A DNA stretch of 64,000 nucleotides from Sinomonas sp. P10A9 (GTDB taxonomy: Bacteria; Actinomycetota; Actinomycetes; Actinomycetales; Micrococcaceae), in the NCBI RefSeq assembly GCF_041022165.1, contig NZ_CP163302.1, positions 930,001-994,000 on the forward strand. The letters are read 5' to 3'. A program made the position numbers and the translations under genes. Shown piece after piece: positions 30,506 through 38,547 of this stretch (position 1 is the first letter of the stretch; every line of letters begins with the position of its first letter). The notes under the pieces were generated by a model. That model saw only the letters and a program-made list of their open reading frames with translations. It was not told where the DNA came from and ran no database searches.

Positions 30506-32077
30506 TCATGCGGGCAGGCTGCCCGAGCCTCCGCGCGCCGTCGTGGGTTCGGAGCCGCCGTCCGCCGAACCGTCGGAAGGCTCAGAGCCGGAGTCCCGGT
30601 CCATCCCGGCGGGAGACTCGGACGGGCGCTCCGGCACAGCGGCATACGGCATCTCGATCACGAACGTGGAGCCGCCGCCGTCGGTCTGCTGGTACCGGAC
30701 GGTGCCGTGGTGCGAGCCGATGATGGCCGCGACGATGGCGAGCCCGAGGCCGGTGCCCCCCGTCTCGCGGTTGCGGGAGGTGTCCGCGCGGTAGAACCGC
30801 TCGAAGATCTTCGCGGCGTCCTTCTCGTCGATCCCGGGCCCGTGGTCGCGCAGTTCGAGGACGGCGACGGAGCGCCCGTCCGTGCTGCGCGTCCCGACCG
30901 CCACCTCGAGCGGCGAGCCCTTCGGCGTGTACTGCAGCGCGTTGCCCACGAGGTTCCCCACCACCTGGCGGATCCGGGCCTCGTCGCCGAGCGTGGGCGC
31001 GGGCGCGGGGCTGCCGCCGCCGAGGCCTAAGAGGCGCACGGTGCGGTCGGGGGCGGTTGCCCTGACATCGACCACGGCGTCGTGGCCCACGGGCAGCAGA
31101 TCGATCGGCTTCAGAGTGAGTGGGCGCTGCTCGTCGAGTCTGGCCAGTGTAAGCAGGTCCTCGACCATCGTGCCCATGCGCTTCGCCTCGCTCTCGATCC
31201 GGCCCATCGCCGTCGAGACGTCATCGTCCGTCGCGAGCGCCCCGTGCCGGTACAGCTCAGAGAAGCCGCGGATGGTCACGAGCGGCGTCCGCAGCTCGTG
31301 CGAGGCATCCGAGATGAACCGCCGCATCCGTGATTCCGAGGCCATACGGGCCTGGAACGCCACTTCGATATGGGCGAGCATCGCGTTCAACGAGGAGGAG
31401 AGCCGCCCGAGCTCGGTGCCCGGCGCCTCCGCGTCGACACGTTGGGAGAGGTCGCCTGCTGCGATGGCCGCAGCGGTCTTCTCGACCCGTCGCAGGGGCC
31501 GGAACGCACGGGTCACCGTCCACGTGGCGATGAGGAAGACGGAAGCGAGCATGACGATCCCGACCCCCGCGGTGAGCGTGAGGGTGTGCTGGATCGCGTC
31601 CTCGACATCGGTGAGGGGCAACGCGATCACGATGGCGGCGGGTGTATTGCTGGCCACGATCCGCACGGGAATCGCGGTGTACCGCCAGTCGATGGAGCTG
31701 ACCGTTCCGCGGACCTGGCGCACCTCGTCCTGCTGCTGCATCGTCCGCGCCTCGTCGGCCGAGATCGCGGGGATGTCGGGACGCCCCTGCGAGGTGTCCT
31801 GCTCGTAGTAGACGCTCGACTGTCCGCCCTCGGGGTAGATGACGAGGACGTAGTCCTGCGGGACGAGCGGGTTCGCGGTCGTCAGGAGGTCGATGTCCTG
31901 ATTCTTCTTCGCGTAGTCAGAGGCATTGGTGAGGCGGAGGTCCAGCTGGCCCACGAGGTAGGTGCGCAGCTGGGTGACGGTGGCCGCCGCCGTGAGGAAG
32001 ATGGCGCCCGTGAGCAGCACCATCATGATCGCGACGAGCTGGGTCCGCAGCGACGCGCTCTTCCACCGGGCCAGCAC
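30506..32077 (-). CDS. Two-component sensor histidine kinase
   Basis: A 523-residue kinase. The first membrane span is at about residues 13-35, an extracellular sensor region runs from about 36 to 165, and the second span is at about 167-190. A HAMP domain (RRVEKTAAAIAAGDLSQRV) follows. The HisKA phosphoacceptor motif is FISDASHELRTPL, with the His near residue 260. The HATPase domain has its N, G1 and G2 boxes (VVGNLVGNALQYTP, DHGPGIDEKDAAKIFERFYR, GGTGLGLAIVAAI). A disordered Glu/Ser/Pro tail ends the protein. Its architecture resembles MprB/TcrY-type actinobacterial kinases. It starts 2 bases after the response regulator stop. The signal is unknown. Confidence 0.94.
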   Translation of the reverse strand: MLARWKSASLRTQLVAIMMVLLTGAIFLTAAATVTQLRTYLVGQLDLRLTNASDYAKKNQDIDLLTTANPLVPQDYVLVIYPEGGQSSVYYEQDTSQGRPDIPAISADEARTMQQQDEVRQVRGTVSSIDWRYTAIPVRIVASNTPAAIVIALPLTDVEDAIQHTLTLTAGVGIVMLASVFLIATWTVTRAFRPLRRVEKTAAAIAAGDLSQRVDAEAPGTELGRLSSSLNAMLAHIEVAFQARMASESRMRRFISDASHELRTPLVTIRGFSELYRHGALATDDDVSTAMGRIESEAKRMGTMVEDLLTLARLDEQRPLTLKPIDLLPVGHDAVVDVRATAPDRTVRLLGLGGGSPAPAPTLGDEARIRQVVGNLVGNALQYTPKGSPLEVAVGTRSTDGRSVAVLELRDHGPGIDEKDAAKIFERFYRADTSRNRETGGTGLGLAIVAAIIGSHHGTVRYQQTDGGGSTFVIEMPYAAVPERPSESPAGMDRDSGSEPSDGSADGGSEPTTARGGSGSLPA

Positions 32078-32079
32078 CT

Positions 32080-32793
32080 CTAGCGCTTCTCCGCCGTCCG
32101 CAGCACGTAGCCCACCCCGCGCTTGGTCTGGATGAGCCCCGGGCCGTTCGCGTCAACCTTGCGGCGCAGGTACGAGATGTACGACTCGACGATCGAGGCG
32201 TCGCCGTTGAAGTCGTACTCCCACACGTGGTCGAGGATCTGCGACTTGGACAGCACTCGGTTCGGGTTGAGCATGAGGTAGCGCAGGAGCTTGAACTCGG
32301 TGGGGGAGAGGTCGATCGAGACCCCGCCGCGGCGCACCTCGTGCGCGTCATCGTCGAGTTCGAGGTCGTCGACCCGGATCACGGCGTCGTCATCGAGCAC
32401 GGGCTGGGTGCGGCGCAGGACGGCGCGGATGCGTGCCACGACCTCGTCGAGGCTGAAGGGCTTGGTGACGTAGTCATCCCCGCCCACAGTGAGGCCCTGG
32501 ACCTTGTCCTCGGTCTCGTCCTTGGCCGTGAGGAAGAGGACCGGGACGTGCCGCCCCGCCGCGCGGAGCTTGCGCGTCACCGTGAAGCCGTCCATGTCCG
32601 GCAGCATGACGTCGAGGACTACGAGGTCCGGCGACTGCGCCTCCGCCGAAGCCAGCGCCTCGCGCCCGTTCCCGGCCGCCACGACCTCGAACCCCGCGAA
32701 GCGCAGCGACGTTGAGAGGAGCTCTCGGATGTTGGGCTCGTCGTCGACGACGAGGAGTCTGGCTTCGGGTTCAGTCTTCTTCACGCTCACCAT
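32080..32793 (-). CDS. OmpR/PhoB-family response regulator
   Basis: A 237-residue regulator. The receiver domain has LLVVDDEPNIREL, the phospho-accepting Asp near residue 61 (LVVLDVMLPDMDG), and the KPF motif. The C-terminal winged-helix DNA-binding domain contains LSPTEFKLLRYLMLNPNRVLS and VESYISYLRRKVD. ATG 32793 overlaps the end of the marR gene by 23 bases; GTG 32784 is a shorter alternative. It is in operon order marR, regulator, kinase. Confidence 0.94.
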   Translation of the reverse strand: MVSVKKTEPEARLLVVDDEPNIRELLSTSLRFAGFEVVAAGNGREALASAEAQSPDLVVLDVMLPDMDGFTVTRKLRAAGRHVPVLFLTAKDETEDKVQGLTVGGDDYVTKPFSLDEVVARIRAVLRRTQPVLDDDAVIRVDDLELDDDAHEVRRGGVSIDLSPTEFKLLRYLMLNPNRVLSKSQILDHVWEYDFNGDASIVESYISYLRRKVDANGPGLIQTKRGVGYVLRTAEKR

Positions 32794-33301
32794 GGTGCGC
32801 CCGGTTTCTGGCAATTGTCTGGACGTTCGCTGTGTGGTGGTCGCCGGTCTCCTCGGCGGCGTCTTGTGGTCTGCTCGGAGCGGACGACGGCGCGCGGTTC
32901 CGAGCGGCGATCTCCTCGAGGGCGGCGCGCATCGCCGCATAGCGCGCGGGTCCGATGGAGGCGCTCCACTCCCGCTCGATCTCCGCCACGGTCGCGAGGA
33001 CCTGCTCCGCGAGTCGCCGGCCCGCCGCGGTGCGTCGGATCACCTTGGCCCGGGAGTCGTCCGGGTCCGCCGCGAGGGCAACGAAGCCCCGTTTCTCGAG
33101 GATCGCCGCGAACTGGCCCGCTCCGGCCTTGCTCATGGCGGCGCGCCCGGCCATCTCGCCGAGCCGCACGCCGTCGTCCGGGACGCGCGTGAGGAAGCGG
33201 AGCTGCGACGCCCGAAGCCCGCCCCAGTCGGAGGCCTCCTGAAGTTCGGCACGGAACACATCGAAGACTGCACCGATGAGGTTCGCGATGTTCTCCGTCA
33301 T
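32771..33301 (-). CDS. MarR-family transcriptional regulator
   Basis: A 176-residue winged-helix protein. LRASQLRFLTRVPDDGVRLGEMAGRAAMSKAGAGQFAAILEKRGFVALAADPDDSRAKVIRRT covers the HTH and wing of the MarR family; the DPDDSRAK wing motif is diagnostic. The acidic/Pro tail is long. ATG 33301 starts it. Its end overlaps the response regulator start, so the two-component genes are probably co-transcribed with it, which is uncommon for MarR. It is divergent from a small gene at 33343, with an AT-rich region between them that holds a candidate operator. Confidence 0.9.
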   Translation of the reverse strand: MTENIANLIGAVFDVFRAELQEASDWGGLRASQLRFLTRVPDDGVRLGEMAGRAAMSKAGAGQFAAILEKRGFVALAADPDDSRAKVIRRTAAGRRLAEQVLATVAEIEREWSASIGPARYAAMRAALEEIAARNRAPSSAPSRPQDAAEETGDHHTANVQTIARNRAHHGEREED

Positions 33302-33311
33302 CGCACTAGCC

Positions 33312-33337
33312 TAGTCAAAAATAAAAATGGTTTACTA
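33312..33337. promoter_or_regulatory. Candidate MarR operator in divergent intergenic region
   Basis: TAGTCAAA (33312-33319) and TTTACTA (33331-33337) form an imperfect inverted repeat in a markedly AT-rich stretch between marR and a divergent small gene. Divergent autoregulation is common for MarR proteins. The symmetry is imperfect, so this is tentative. Confidence 0.45.
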
Positions 33338-33342
33338 ATCGT

Positions 33343-33603
33343 ATGCAAGCGCCTGAGGCCACCATCGAGGACCAGCTCGCGCGCCTGGGCCGCGCCCGCA
33401 CGGGTACCGACGATGGGGGCGCGCGGTTCCCACCCGACGTCGTGCGCCGCGGCCACGTCCTCTCGATTGCGATTTTCAGCGGGCTCAGCGCGCTGGCCCC
33501 GCAGGAGCTCGCGGCCGGCGACTCTCCCGAGCAGAGGGCGTGTCTGACCCATCGCGCCGGGATGGCCAGCGCCCTCACGGACGCCGTCGACGCGCTCGGC
33601 TAG
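33343..33603 (+). CDS. Small protein of unknown function divergent from marR
   Basis: An 86-residue ORF starting ATG 33343 (MQAPEATIEDQLARLGRAR). It has no membrane span or recognised domain. The C-terminal half (HVLSIAIFSGLSALAPQELAAGD) is mildly hydrophobic, and a cysteine-containing helix follows. No convincing ribosome-binding site is present, since the AT-rich promoter region ends right at the start; leaderless translation is possible. The ORF ends just before the multicopper oxidase gene on the other strand. It is supported by codon pattern and by position opposite a regulator, but it could be spurious. Confidence 0.5.
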   Translation: MQAPEATIEDQLARLGRARTGTDDGGARFPPDVVRRGHVLSIAIFSGLSALAPQELAAGDSPEQRACLTHRAGMASALTDAVDALG

Positions 33604-33617
33604 CGACCCCGTCCGCA

Positions 33618-35555
33618 TCACTCGGGCCGGTTCGCCGAGGATGCGTCGTGGCTGAACGGCGTCCCGACTCCCTCGTACGCGAGGTGGAACACCATGCCGT
33701 CCCGCGCGTGGCTGAGGTTGTGGCAGTGGTCCATCCAGATCCCGGGGTTGTCGGCCGTCAGGAGCACCGTCCAGACCTGGCCCGGGCGCACCTCGAGGCT
33801 GTCCATCCGCAGGTCCGCGGCGACCGCCCGGCCGTCGATGCTGACCACGCGCACGTGGTGTCCGTGCGGGTGCATCGGGTGGATGTCGTCGCTGCGGTTG
33901 ACGATCGTCACGAGTACGTTCTCGCCGTCGTGGACGACGAGCGGCGGGATGTTGGGATAGACGGCGCCGTTGATCGTGAATGCGAACTTCGGGATGCCGT
34001 CGACGAACCGCAGGAGGTGGTCCGCGGTGTAGGTGGCCGTCGCGTCGGCGTGCGGGACGGGCGACGCCGCCGGCGCGCCGTACGCCGCAAGGTCGAGTTC
34101 GGTTCCCCCTCCGAAGCGCGGCGCGGACGACGGCGCGGGGTCGCCCGGCGGAACGAGGGCGAGGGCGCCGCTGTGGGAACCTTCCGCCGTGATCCACACC
34201 GGGTGGTCCGGCATGGTGAGCACCACGTCGTAGCGCCCGCCCGCGGCGAGGGGCAAGACCGTCCCGGCCAGTTCCGCGCCGCCGGCGAGGTCCCCGCCGT
34301 CGACCGCAGAGAGCCGGAAGCCGGACCCCGCTACGCCGAACCGCTGCGTGAGCTGGTCCGTGTTGATGAGCCGCACGCGCACCGGGGTCCCCGGTGCCAC
34401 CGTCTCGGACCAGGCCCCCGCGTGCGAGCCGAACAGGGTGGCGCCTCCGATCGAGTGCACGGGGACGGTCAGGTCCTTCACGCCCGGAGAAGGCCCGCCG
34501 GACGGGTCCACGACGAGCGCGCCGTAGAGGCCGAGGGGCACGTCCGCCGAGCCGTTCTGGTGGGTGTGGTACCAGTACGTCCCGGTCTGGGCGGCGGGGA
34601 ACTCATACGTGAACGACTGGCCCGGCATGACCGCGTCCTGGGTCACGCCCGGCACGCCGTCCATCGCGTTGGGCACGTCGTAGCCGTGCCAGTGGAGCGT
34701 CACGCCGTCCGCCACGGAGTCGTTGACGAGGGTCACGCGCACTGTCTCCCCTTGGACCGCCCTCAGCTCGGGCCCGGGGAGCGAGCCGAAGGTGAGCGCG
34801 TCGACGGTGCTGCCGTTGTCGAGAGTGACCTTCCCGCTGCGTGCATGGAGGGTGAACTCGCGCACCGGTCCGCTGGTCTGGGATCCCCTGAGGGCGTCCA
34901 CGCTCCGCTTGGCGTGAGGCGAACTCGCCGAGGGCCCCGTGGAAGACATGCCCGAGTGGCCGCCCATCTCGTGGAACGACGACGGAGCGCCGCCCCGGCT
35001 GTCCATCCATGCGACCGCGAGCGAACCGACGAGGATGGCCACCCCTAGGGTCCCGACGGCCGGTACCGCCCGGTGACGCCATCCCTTCGCCAGACCCGCT
35101 GCGACCGCGCCCGTTGAGAGCAGGGCCAGAGCCCCGAGCACGGCTACCGGGAGCCAGCCCGCCGGGGTGCCCAAGGTCAGGACGGCGAGGAGGGCCGCCG
35201 TGGTCAATGAGCTCGCCGCCGCCAGCGCGCTGAGCTGCCGCCCGTGCCGTTCCGGCCCCGTGAGACGCGGGAGCACCAGTGCGGCGAGGCCGGCCAGGCA
35301 GCCGGGGGCGGTGAGGGCTGTGGCTCCGAGGAGGCGGTCGCCCACGAGTGCCGATGGCCCTCCGAAGAGGACTGTCAGCCGACCCGCGCCTGTCAGGACG
35401 CCGAGCGTCCCGGCGGCGTCGGGGGCCCACCGCGGGAGCCAGCCCGGCGCCGTCGTGCGCCTGAGGGAAAGGCCCGCGGCGAGCGCGCCCCCCCACGCCG
35501 CAGCGCAGGCCGCGGCGAGGAGGAGGTCGACGCCGAGGGCTGCTGACGCGGGCAT
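33618..35555 (-). CDS. Multicopper oxidase with N-terminal membrane domain
   Basis: A 645-residue protein. Residues 1-195 contain five or six hydrophobic spans. The remainder is an extracellular laccase-like multicopper oxidase with all copper motifs: TLHWHGYDVP, YWYHTHQNGS, HPMHPHGHHV, and DHCHNLSHARDGM, which supplies the type-1 Cys, His and Met ligands. A His/Met-bearing linker (FHEMGGHSGMSS) joins the two parts and may bind copper. Likely roles are copper detoxification or phenol/metal oxidation at the cell surface. It lies 25 bases after the DUF6220 gene, in one operon. Confidence 0.9.
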   Translation of the reverse strand: MPASAALGVDLLLAAACAAAWGGALAAGLSLRRTTAPGWLPRWAPDAAGTLGVLTGAGRLTVLFGGPSALVGDRLLGATALTAPGCLAGLAALVLPRLTGPERHGRQLSALAAASSLTTAALLAVLTLGTPAGWLPVAVLGALALLSTGAVAAGLAKGWRHRAVPAVGTLGVAILVGSLAVAWMDSRGGAPSSFHEMGGHSGMSSTGPSASSPHAKRSVDALRGSQTSGPVREFTLHARSGKVTLDNGSTVDALTFGSLPGPELRAVQGETVRVTLVNDSVADGVTLHWHGYDVPNAMDGVPGVTQDAVMPGQSFTYEFPAAQTGTYWYHTHQNGSADVPLGLYGALVVDPSGGPSPGVKDLTVPVHSIGGATLFGSHAGAWSETVAPGTPVRVRLINTDQLTQRFGVAGSGFRLSAVDGGDLAGGAELAGTVLPLAAGGRYDVVLTMPDHPVWITAEGSHSGALALVPPGDPAPSSAPRFGGGTELDLAAYGAPAASPVPHADATATYTADHLLRFVDGIPKFAFTINGAVYPNIPPLVVHDGENVLVTIVNRSDDIHPMHPHGHHVRVVSIDGRAVAADLRMDSLEVRPGQVWTVLLTADNPGIWMDHCHNLSHARDGMVFHLAYEGVGTPFSHDASSANRPE

Positions 35556-35580
35556 CGGCTCTCTGTCCGGGTGCTCGGCG

Positions 35581-36042
35581 TCAGGCGGCAGGGGCCTGAG
35601 CGCTGACCTTCTCCGGCCGTGTCACCGAGCCGGTCCTGTCGAGGCGCCGAGCGCGCAGGAGGAGCCAGTAGCAGCTGAAGATGATGAGCAGGCCAGTCAC
35701 CGCGTGGGTCGCGACTGCCCAGGCGCCCGGGATGCTTGGGTTGTCCGGGCCGGCCCCGGTCAGCATGCCGCCGACGATGAAGACGAGCAGCTGGACCCAC
35801 GTCAGGAGGAAGATCCCGACCGTGAGCCAGATGGTGTTCTTGCCGGCCTTGGCGAGTGCGGCGACCAGAATCGTCAGGAGGGCGAGCGAGCGCAGGACGA
35901 CCTGGCCGTTGAAGGCGTGGTAGTCGAACGAGGCGTGATTCGGGATGAGATCGAGGGCGAAGGTGCCGAATGCGGCGAGGTAGAGCTGGACGATCGTGTC
36001 GAGGAAGAGGAGGGCGGAGACGGCGAGGAATGCCTTGCGCAT
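35581..36042 (-). CDS. DUF6220-like four-span membrane protein
   Basis: A 153-residue protein with four predicted membrane spans (about residues 5-25, 48-68, 72-95 and 108-130). The first contains SALLFLDTIVQLYLAAFGTF and the third LTVGIFLLTWVQLLVFIVGG; a HAVTGLL motif starts the fourth. This pattern matches the small DUF6220-type membrane family, whose role is unknown. Promoter-proximal gene of the operon with the multicopper oxidase, so it may serve as its membrane partner or electron-transfer component (inference). The start ATG 36042 has AAGGGG upstream. Confidence 0.75.
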   Translation of the reverse strand: MRKAFLAVSALLFLDTIVQLYLAAFGTFALDLIPNHASFDYHAFNGQVVLRSLALLTILVAALAKAGKNTIWLTVGIFLLTWVQLLVFIVGGMLTGAGPDNPSIPGAWAVATHAVTGLLIIFSCYWLLLRARRLDRTGSVTRPEKVSAQAPAA

Positions 36043-36155
36043 GGGAGGACCCCTTGAGGGTGTGGGTGTACGCCGGAAATGGACCGAAATGGTGAGTCCT
36101 CTCGCCCCGGTCAGGGCGCCCCGTGAAGACTCTGCAATGTCCCGTCAGCGCTTTC

Positions 36156-36184
36156 AGGATAGGCGTGACCCGCAGCCCTGTAAA
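36156..36184 (-). promoter_or_regulatory. Promoter of the DUF6220-multicopper oxidase operon
   Basis: On the minus strand a -35 TTTACA (36179-36184) and a -10 TATCCT (36156-36161) are separated by exactly 17 bases. The expected start is near 36150, giving a leader of about 105 bases before the ATG at 36042. Confidence 0.65.
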
Positions 36185-36228
36185 GAAGGTTTAGCTAATT
36201 GGTGGATTATCTTCGGGAGAGCAGGGGT

Positions 36229-36256
36229 GGGGCCCCGTTCGGCGGAACGGGGCCCC
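36229..36256 (-). terminator. Terminator after the surface-protein gene
   Basis: A perfect 12-bp stem (GGGGCCCCGTTC, 36229-36240, with 36245-36256) and a 4-base loop lie 56 bases past the stop of the minus-strand surface protein. It shields the promoter of the next operon. Confidence 0.85.
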
Positions 36257-36311
36257 GCGTTATGCCGGTCGAGCCGGTGCCATGTGCCCGCTTCTCAGGC
36301 GCACGGAAGGG

Positions 36312-38384
36312 TTACTGGATCCTCACGTTGGCCGTGTGGTCACCGGTTCCCTTCGGGCTGTACGTCGCTCCGCCGAGGGCGCAGAGGCTGGCGTCCGAGA
36401 TCGCGCCGCCACCGCCGGCTGCAAGTGAGGTCTTGTTCACGGTGTCAACCGTCACCGTGCTGCCGTACAGCGAGTGATCGGCATCCTTGCAGACGAGCAC
36501 GATGATCGTAAACTGTCGGTTGTCTACGAAGGTCAGAGTTACTGCCGGAACATTCCCGTCGACCCCGGCGCCCGGGGCAACGGTAACGGTTTGGTCAGTA
36601 GCCCCGGCATACCCGGACGGGATCGTCGATTCGTGCACCGTGTAGGCTCCCGGGACCACGTTGGTGAACGTGTAGTTTCCGGATGCATCAGTGGGCGAGC
36701 TCGTCTGCACCACGGTCGTTCCCGACAGCAGCTGGAACACGGCACCCGCTAGCGCAGCGCCGGTGTCGTCCTGCTTGTGGACGTTGACCTTGCCGCGCTC
36801 GGTGTTGGTGAAGGTGCAGGTTACGTTATCGCCGGCACCCAGCGTGAAGGTTGCCGTGCTCGTGGACACGCTGCCTGATCCGGCCGGCTTGTCACACGAC
36901 ACCTTGGTCAGGTCCCAGCCAGCAGTCGCCGATTCGGTCCAGGTGTAGGTGCCAGGAGTGAGGTTGAGCTGGTCGAATGTCTGCCCATTCTTCAGAGACT
37001 GGTTTGGGCTGCCCGTCTGGGTGAAGGTGAAGCTCGTTCCAGTGTTGTCCGGATTCGGGTTTGTGACCTTCGTCACATGTAGATTCGCCCGTGCCGTGTT
37101 CTCGTAGGTGCAGGTCACGGTCTCACCTGCAGCCAGAGTGATGGCTGCAACCGTGTAGCCGGTCTTCGCCACCGTGGAATTAGTACCGGACGAACTGCAC
37201 GTGAGGTTGGTCGCGTCGAAGCCCGTCGTCGCTCCCTCGGTGAAGGTGTACGTCCCGCCCCTGAGGTTCTGGAACGTCGTGCTTCCGTCGGTCGGCGCGG
37301 CAGTACCAGCCTGAGTTGTGGTGATGGAGAACGGCGACTTCAAGGTCGAGTTCGGCGCCTGGGCGACGCCCGTCGAGTCGGTGTAGTTGAAGGTGCCAGT
37401 TCCACCGATAGAGGTCTTCTGGATCTTGATCGTGCCGCACTTCTGGAAGCCGAGGTTGATCGGCTGGATGAAGTCCTTGATCTCCGAGGTGAACGAATCG
37501 GATGAGCGGCTCTTGAGGTACGCGCTGTTGAGCGCGAGGCACGAGTTAGCCTGAATGATCCCGGCTCCTTCGAGATTCACAACGGTCTCGCCGAAGGTGA
37601 ACGGGTCGAGCGCCCCGGGCGCGGGATTGAGCACTGTCCCTACAAATGGGTCAGAGGCTTGGCCTGCCGTGGTGTTGACTGATGCCTCGAAATTCTGGCT
37701 CTGCCCGGAAGAGTTTCCGATCGTTGTGCCTGCGCCCCAGCAAGGATAGGTGTTCGAGGCTTCGCACAGGAGCGCTACCTTGGTCGTGGGGTCGATCAGC
37801 GTGCCGTCAGTCCACTTGTACCAGATGATCTGCGGGTTGGTACCGCCGCTCGCTAGGTGGAAGTCCATAAGAATATCGCCCACGGTGCGAGCGGGCGTCA
37901 CGCCGTTACCGACCGCTGGATCGACTTTGGCCTGATTGAGCTCAAAGTCCATGTTGGTGGTACCGGACGGGTTGTTCTGGCGCTCCCACGCGAGATAGGC
38001 GTAGTCGTTACCGTCGGACTCAGTCTGGACTTTGGCGAAGAAGCGTGTCAGATCGCTCTTGTTGGGTGGGATCGCGCCACTGGTTACCGATGGTGTGATC
38101 GTGTCTTCCTTCGTTCCGTTGCCGAAGGAATCGTCGGTCTTACCTGACTTGACGTCGTCGCGACACCAATGCGTGAACGACGCATCGTTACAGTTGACAC
38201 CCAAGCTTGTCGTCGTCCAATCGATTTCGCCGGCAGTGGTCGTGCTCAGCGAGCCATTGACGGCATTGAAATGGTTCGGGTCGATGTAGGTCGTCGTGAC
38301 TGCCTGCGCAGACGTTACGCCGGCAGCCACGAGGATGCTGACGCCTAAAGCCGCAGCCCAACGGCTGCGGTGGATGAGTTTCAT
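36312..38384 (-). CDS. Secreted surface protein with prealbumin-like (SpaA-type) repeats
   Basis: A 690-residue exported protein with a signal peptide of about 28 residues (ending TSAQA). The N-terminal 300 residues are a Ser/Thr/Asn-rich, Trp-containing beta domain with paired cysteines (VNCNDASFTHWC). From about residue 330 at least three prealbumin-like units follow, opening with GTIKIQKTSIGGTG, LHVTKVTNPNPDNTG and KVNVHKQDDTGAALAGAVF, each ending in a YTFTE-, YTWTE- or YTVHE-type strand. No sortase LPxTG motif, C-terminal membrane span or surface-layer domain is seen, so anchoring is unclear. Codon use is visibly less GC-biased than in neighbouring genes. A structural or adhesive role is likely but unproven. 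Confidence 0.8.
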   Translation of the reverse strand: MKLIHRSRWAAALGVSILVAAGVTSAQAVTTTYIDPNHFNAVNGSLSTTTAGEIDWTTTSLGVNCNDASFTHWCRDDVKSGKTDDSFGNGTKEDTITPSVTSGAIPPNKSDLTRFFAKVQTESDGNDYAYLAWERQNNPSGTTNMDFELNQAKVDPAVGNGVTPARTVGDILMDFHLASGGTNPQIIWYKWTDGTLIDPTTKVALLCEASNTYPCWGAGTTIGNSSGQSQNFEASVNTTAGQASDPFVGTVLNPAPGALDPFTFGETVVNLEGAGIIQANSCLALNSAYLKSRSSDSFTSEIKDFIQPINLGFQKCGTIKIQKTSIGGTGTFNYTDSTGVAQAPNSTLKSPFSITTTQAGTAAPTDGSTTFQNLRGGTYTFTEGATTGFDATNLTCSSSGTNSTVAKTGYTVAAITLAAGETVTCTYENTARANLHVTKVTNPNPDNTGTSFTFTQTGSPNQSLKNGQTFDQLNLTPGTYTWTESATAGWDLTKVSCDKPAGSGSVSTSTATFTLGAGDNVTCTFTNTERGKVNVHKQDDTGAALAGAVFQLLSGTTVVQTSSPTDASGNYTFTNVVPGAYTVHESTIPSGYAGATDQTVTVAPGAGVDGNVPAVTLTFVDNRQFTIIVLVCKDADHSLYGSTVTVDTVNKTSLAAGGGGAISDASLCALGGATYSPKGTGDHTANVRIQ

Positions 38385-38483
38385 TGGAAGTGTGCTTTCG
38401 CTGGTGCGAACACGGGTTTCGGCGCGGCCCCCAGCGCCCGCTCCGTGGATCCGCCGTAGCGGAACGAAGACCCCAGCGACGCC

Positions 38484-38513
38484 AGTGTAGGAGCGGTCAC
38501 ACTCAGATCACAA
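38484..38513 (-). promoter_or_regulatory. Possible promoter of the surface-protein gene
   Basis: Minus-strand -35 TTGTGA (38508-38513), an 18-base spacer and -10 TACACT (38484-38489). This gives a leader of about 95 bases before the ATG at 38384. Confidence 0.45.
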
Positions 38514-38547
38514 CGAATTCAGATATCATCCGTCATGACAAAAAAAG

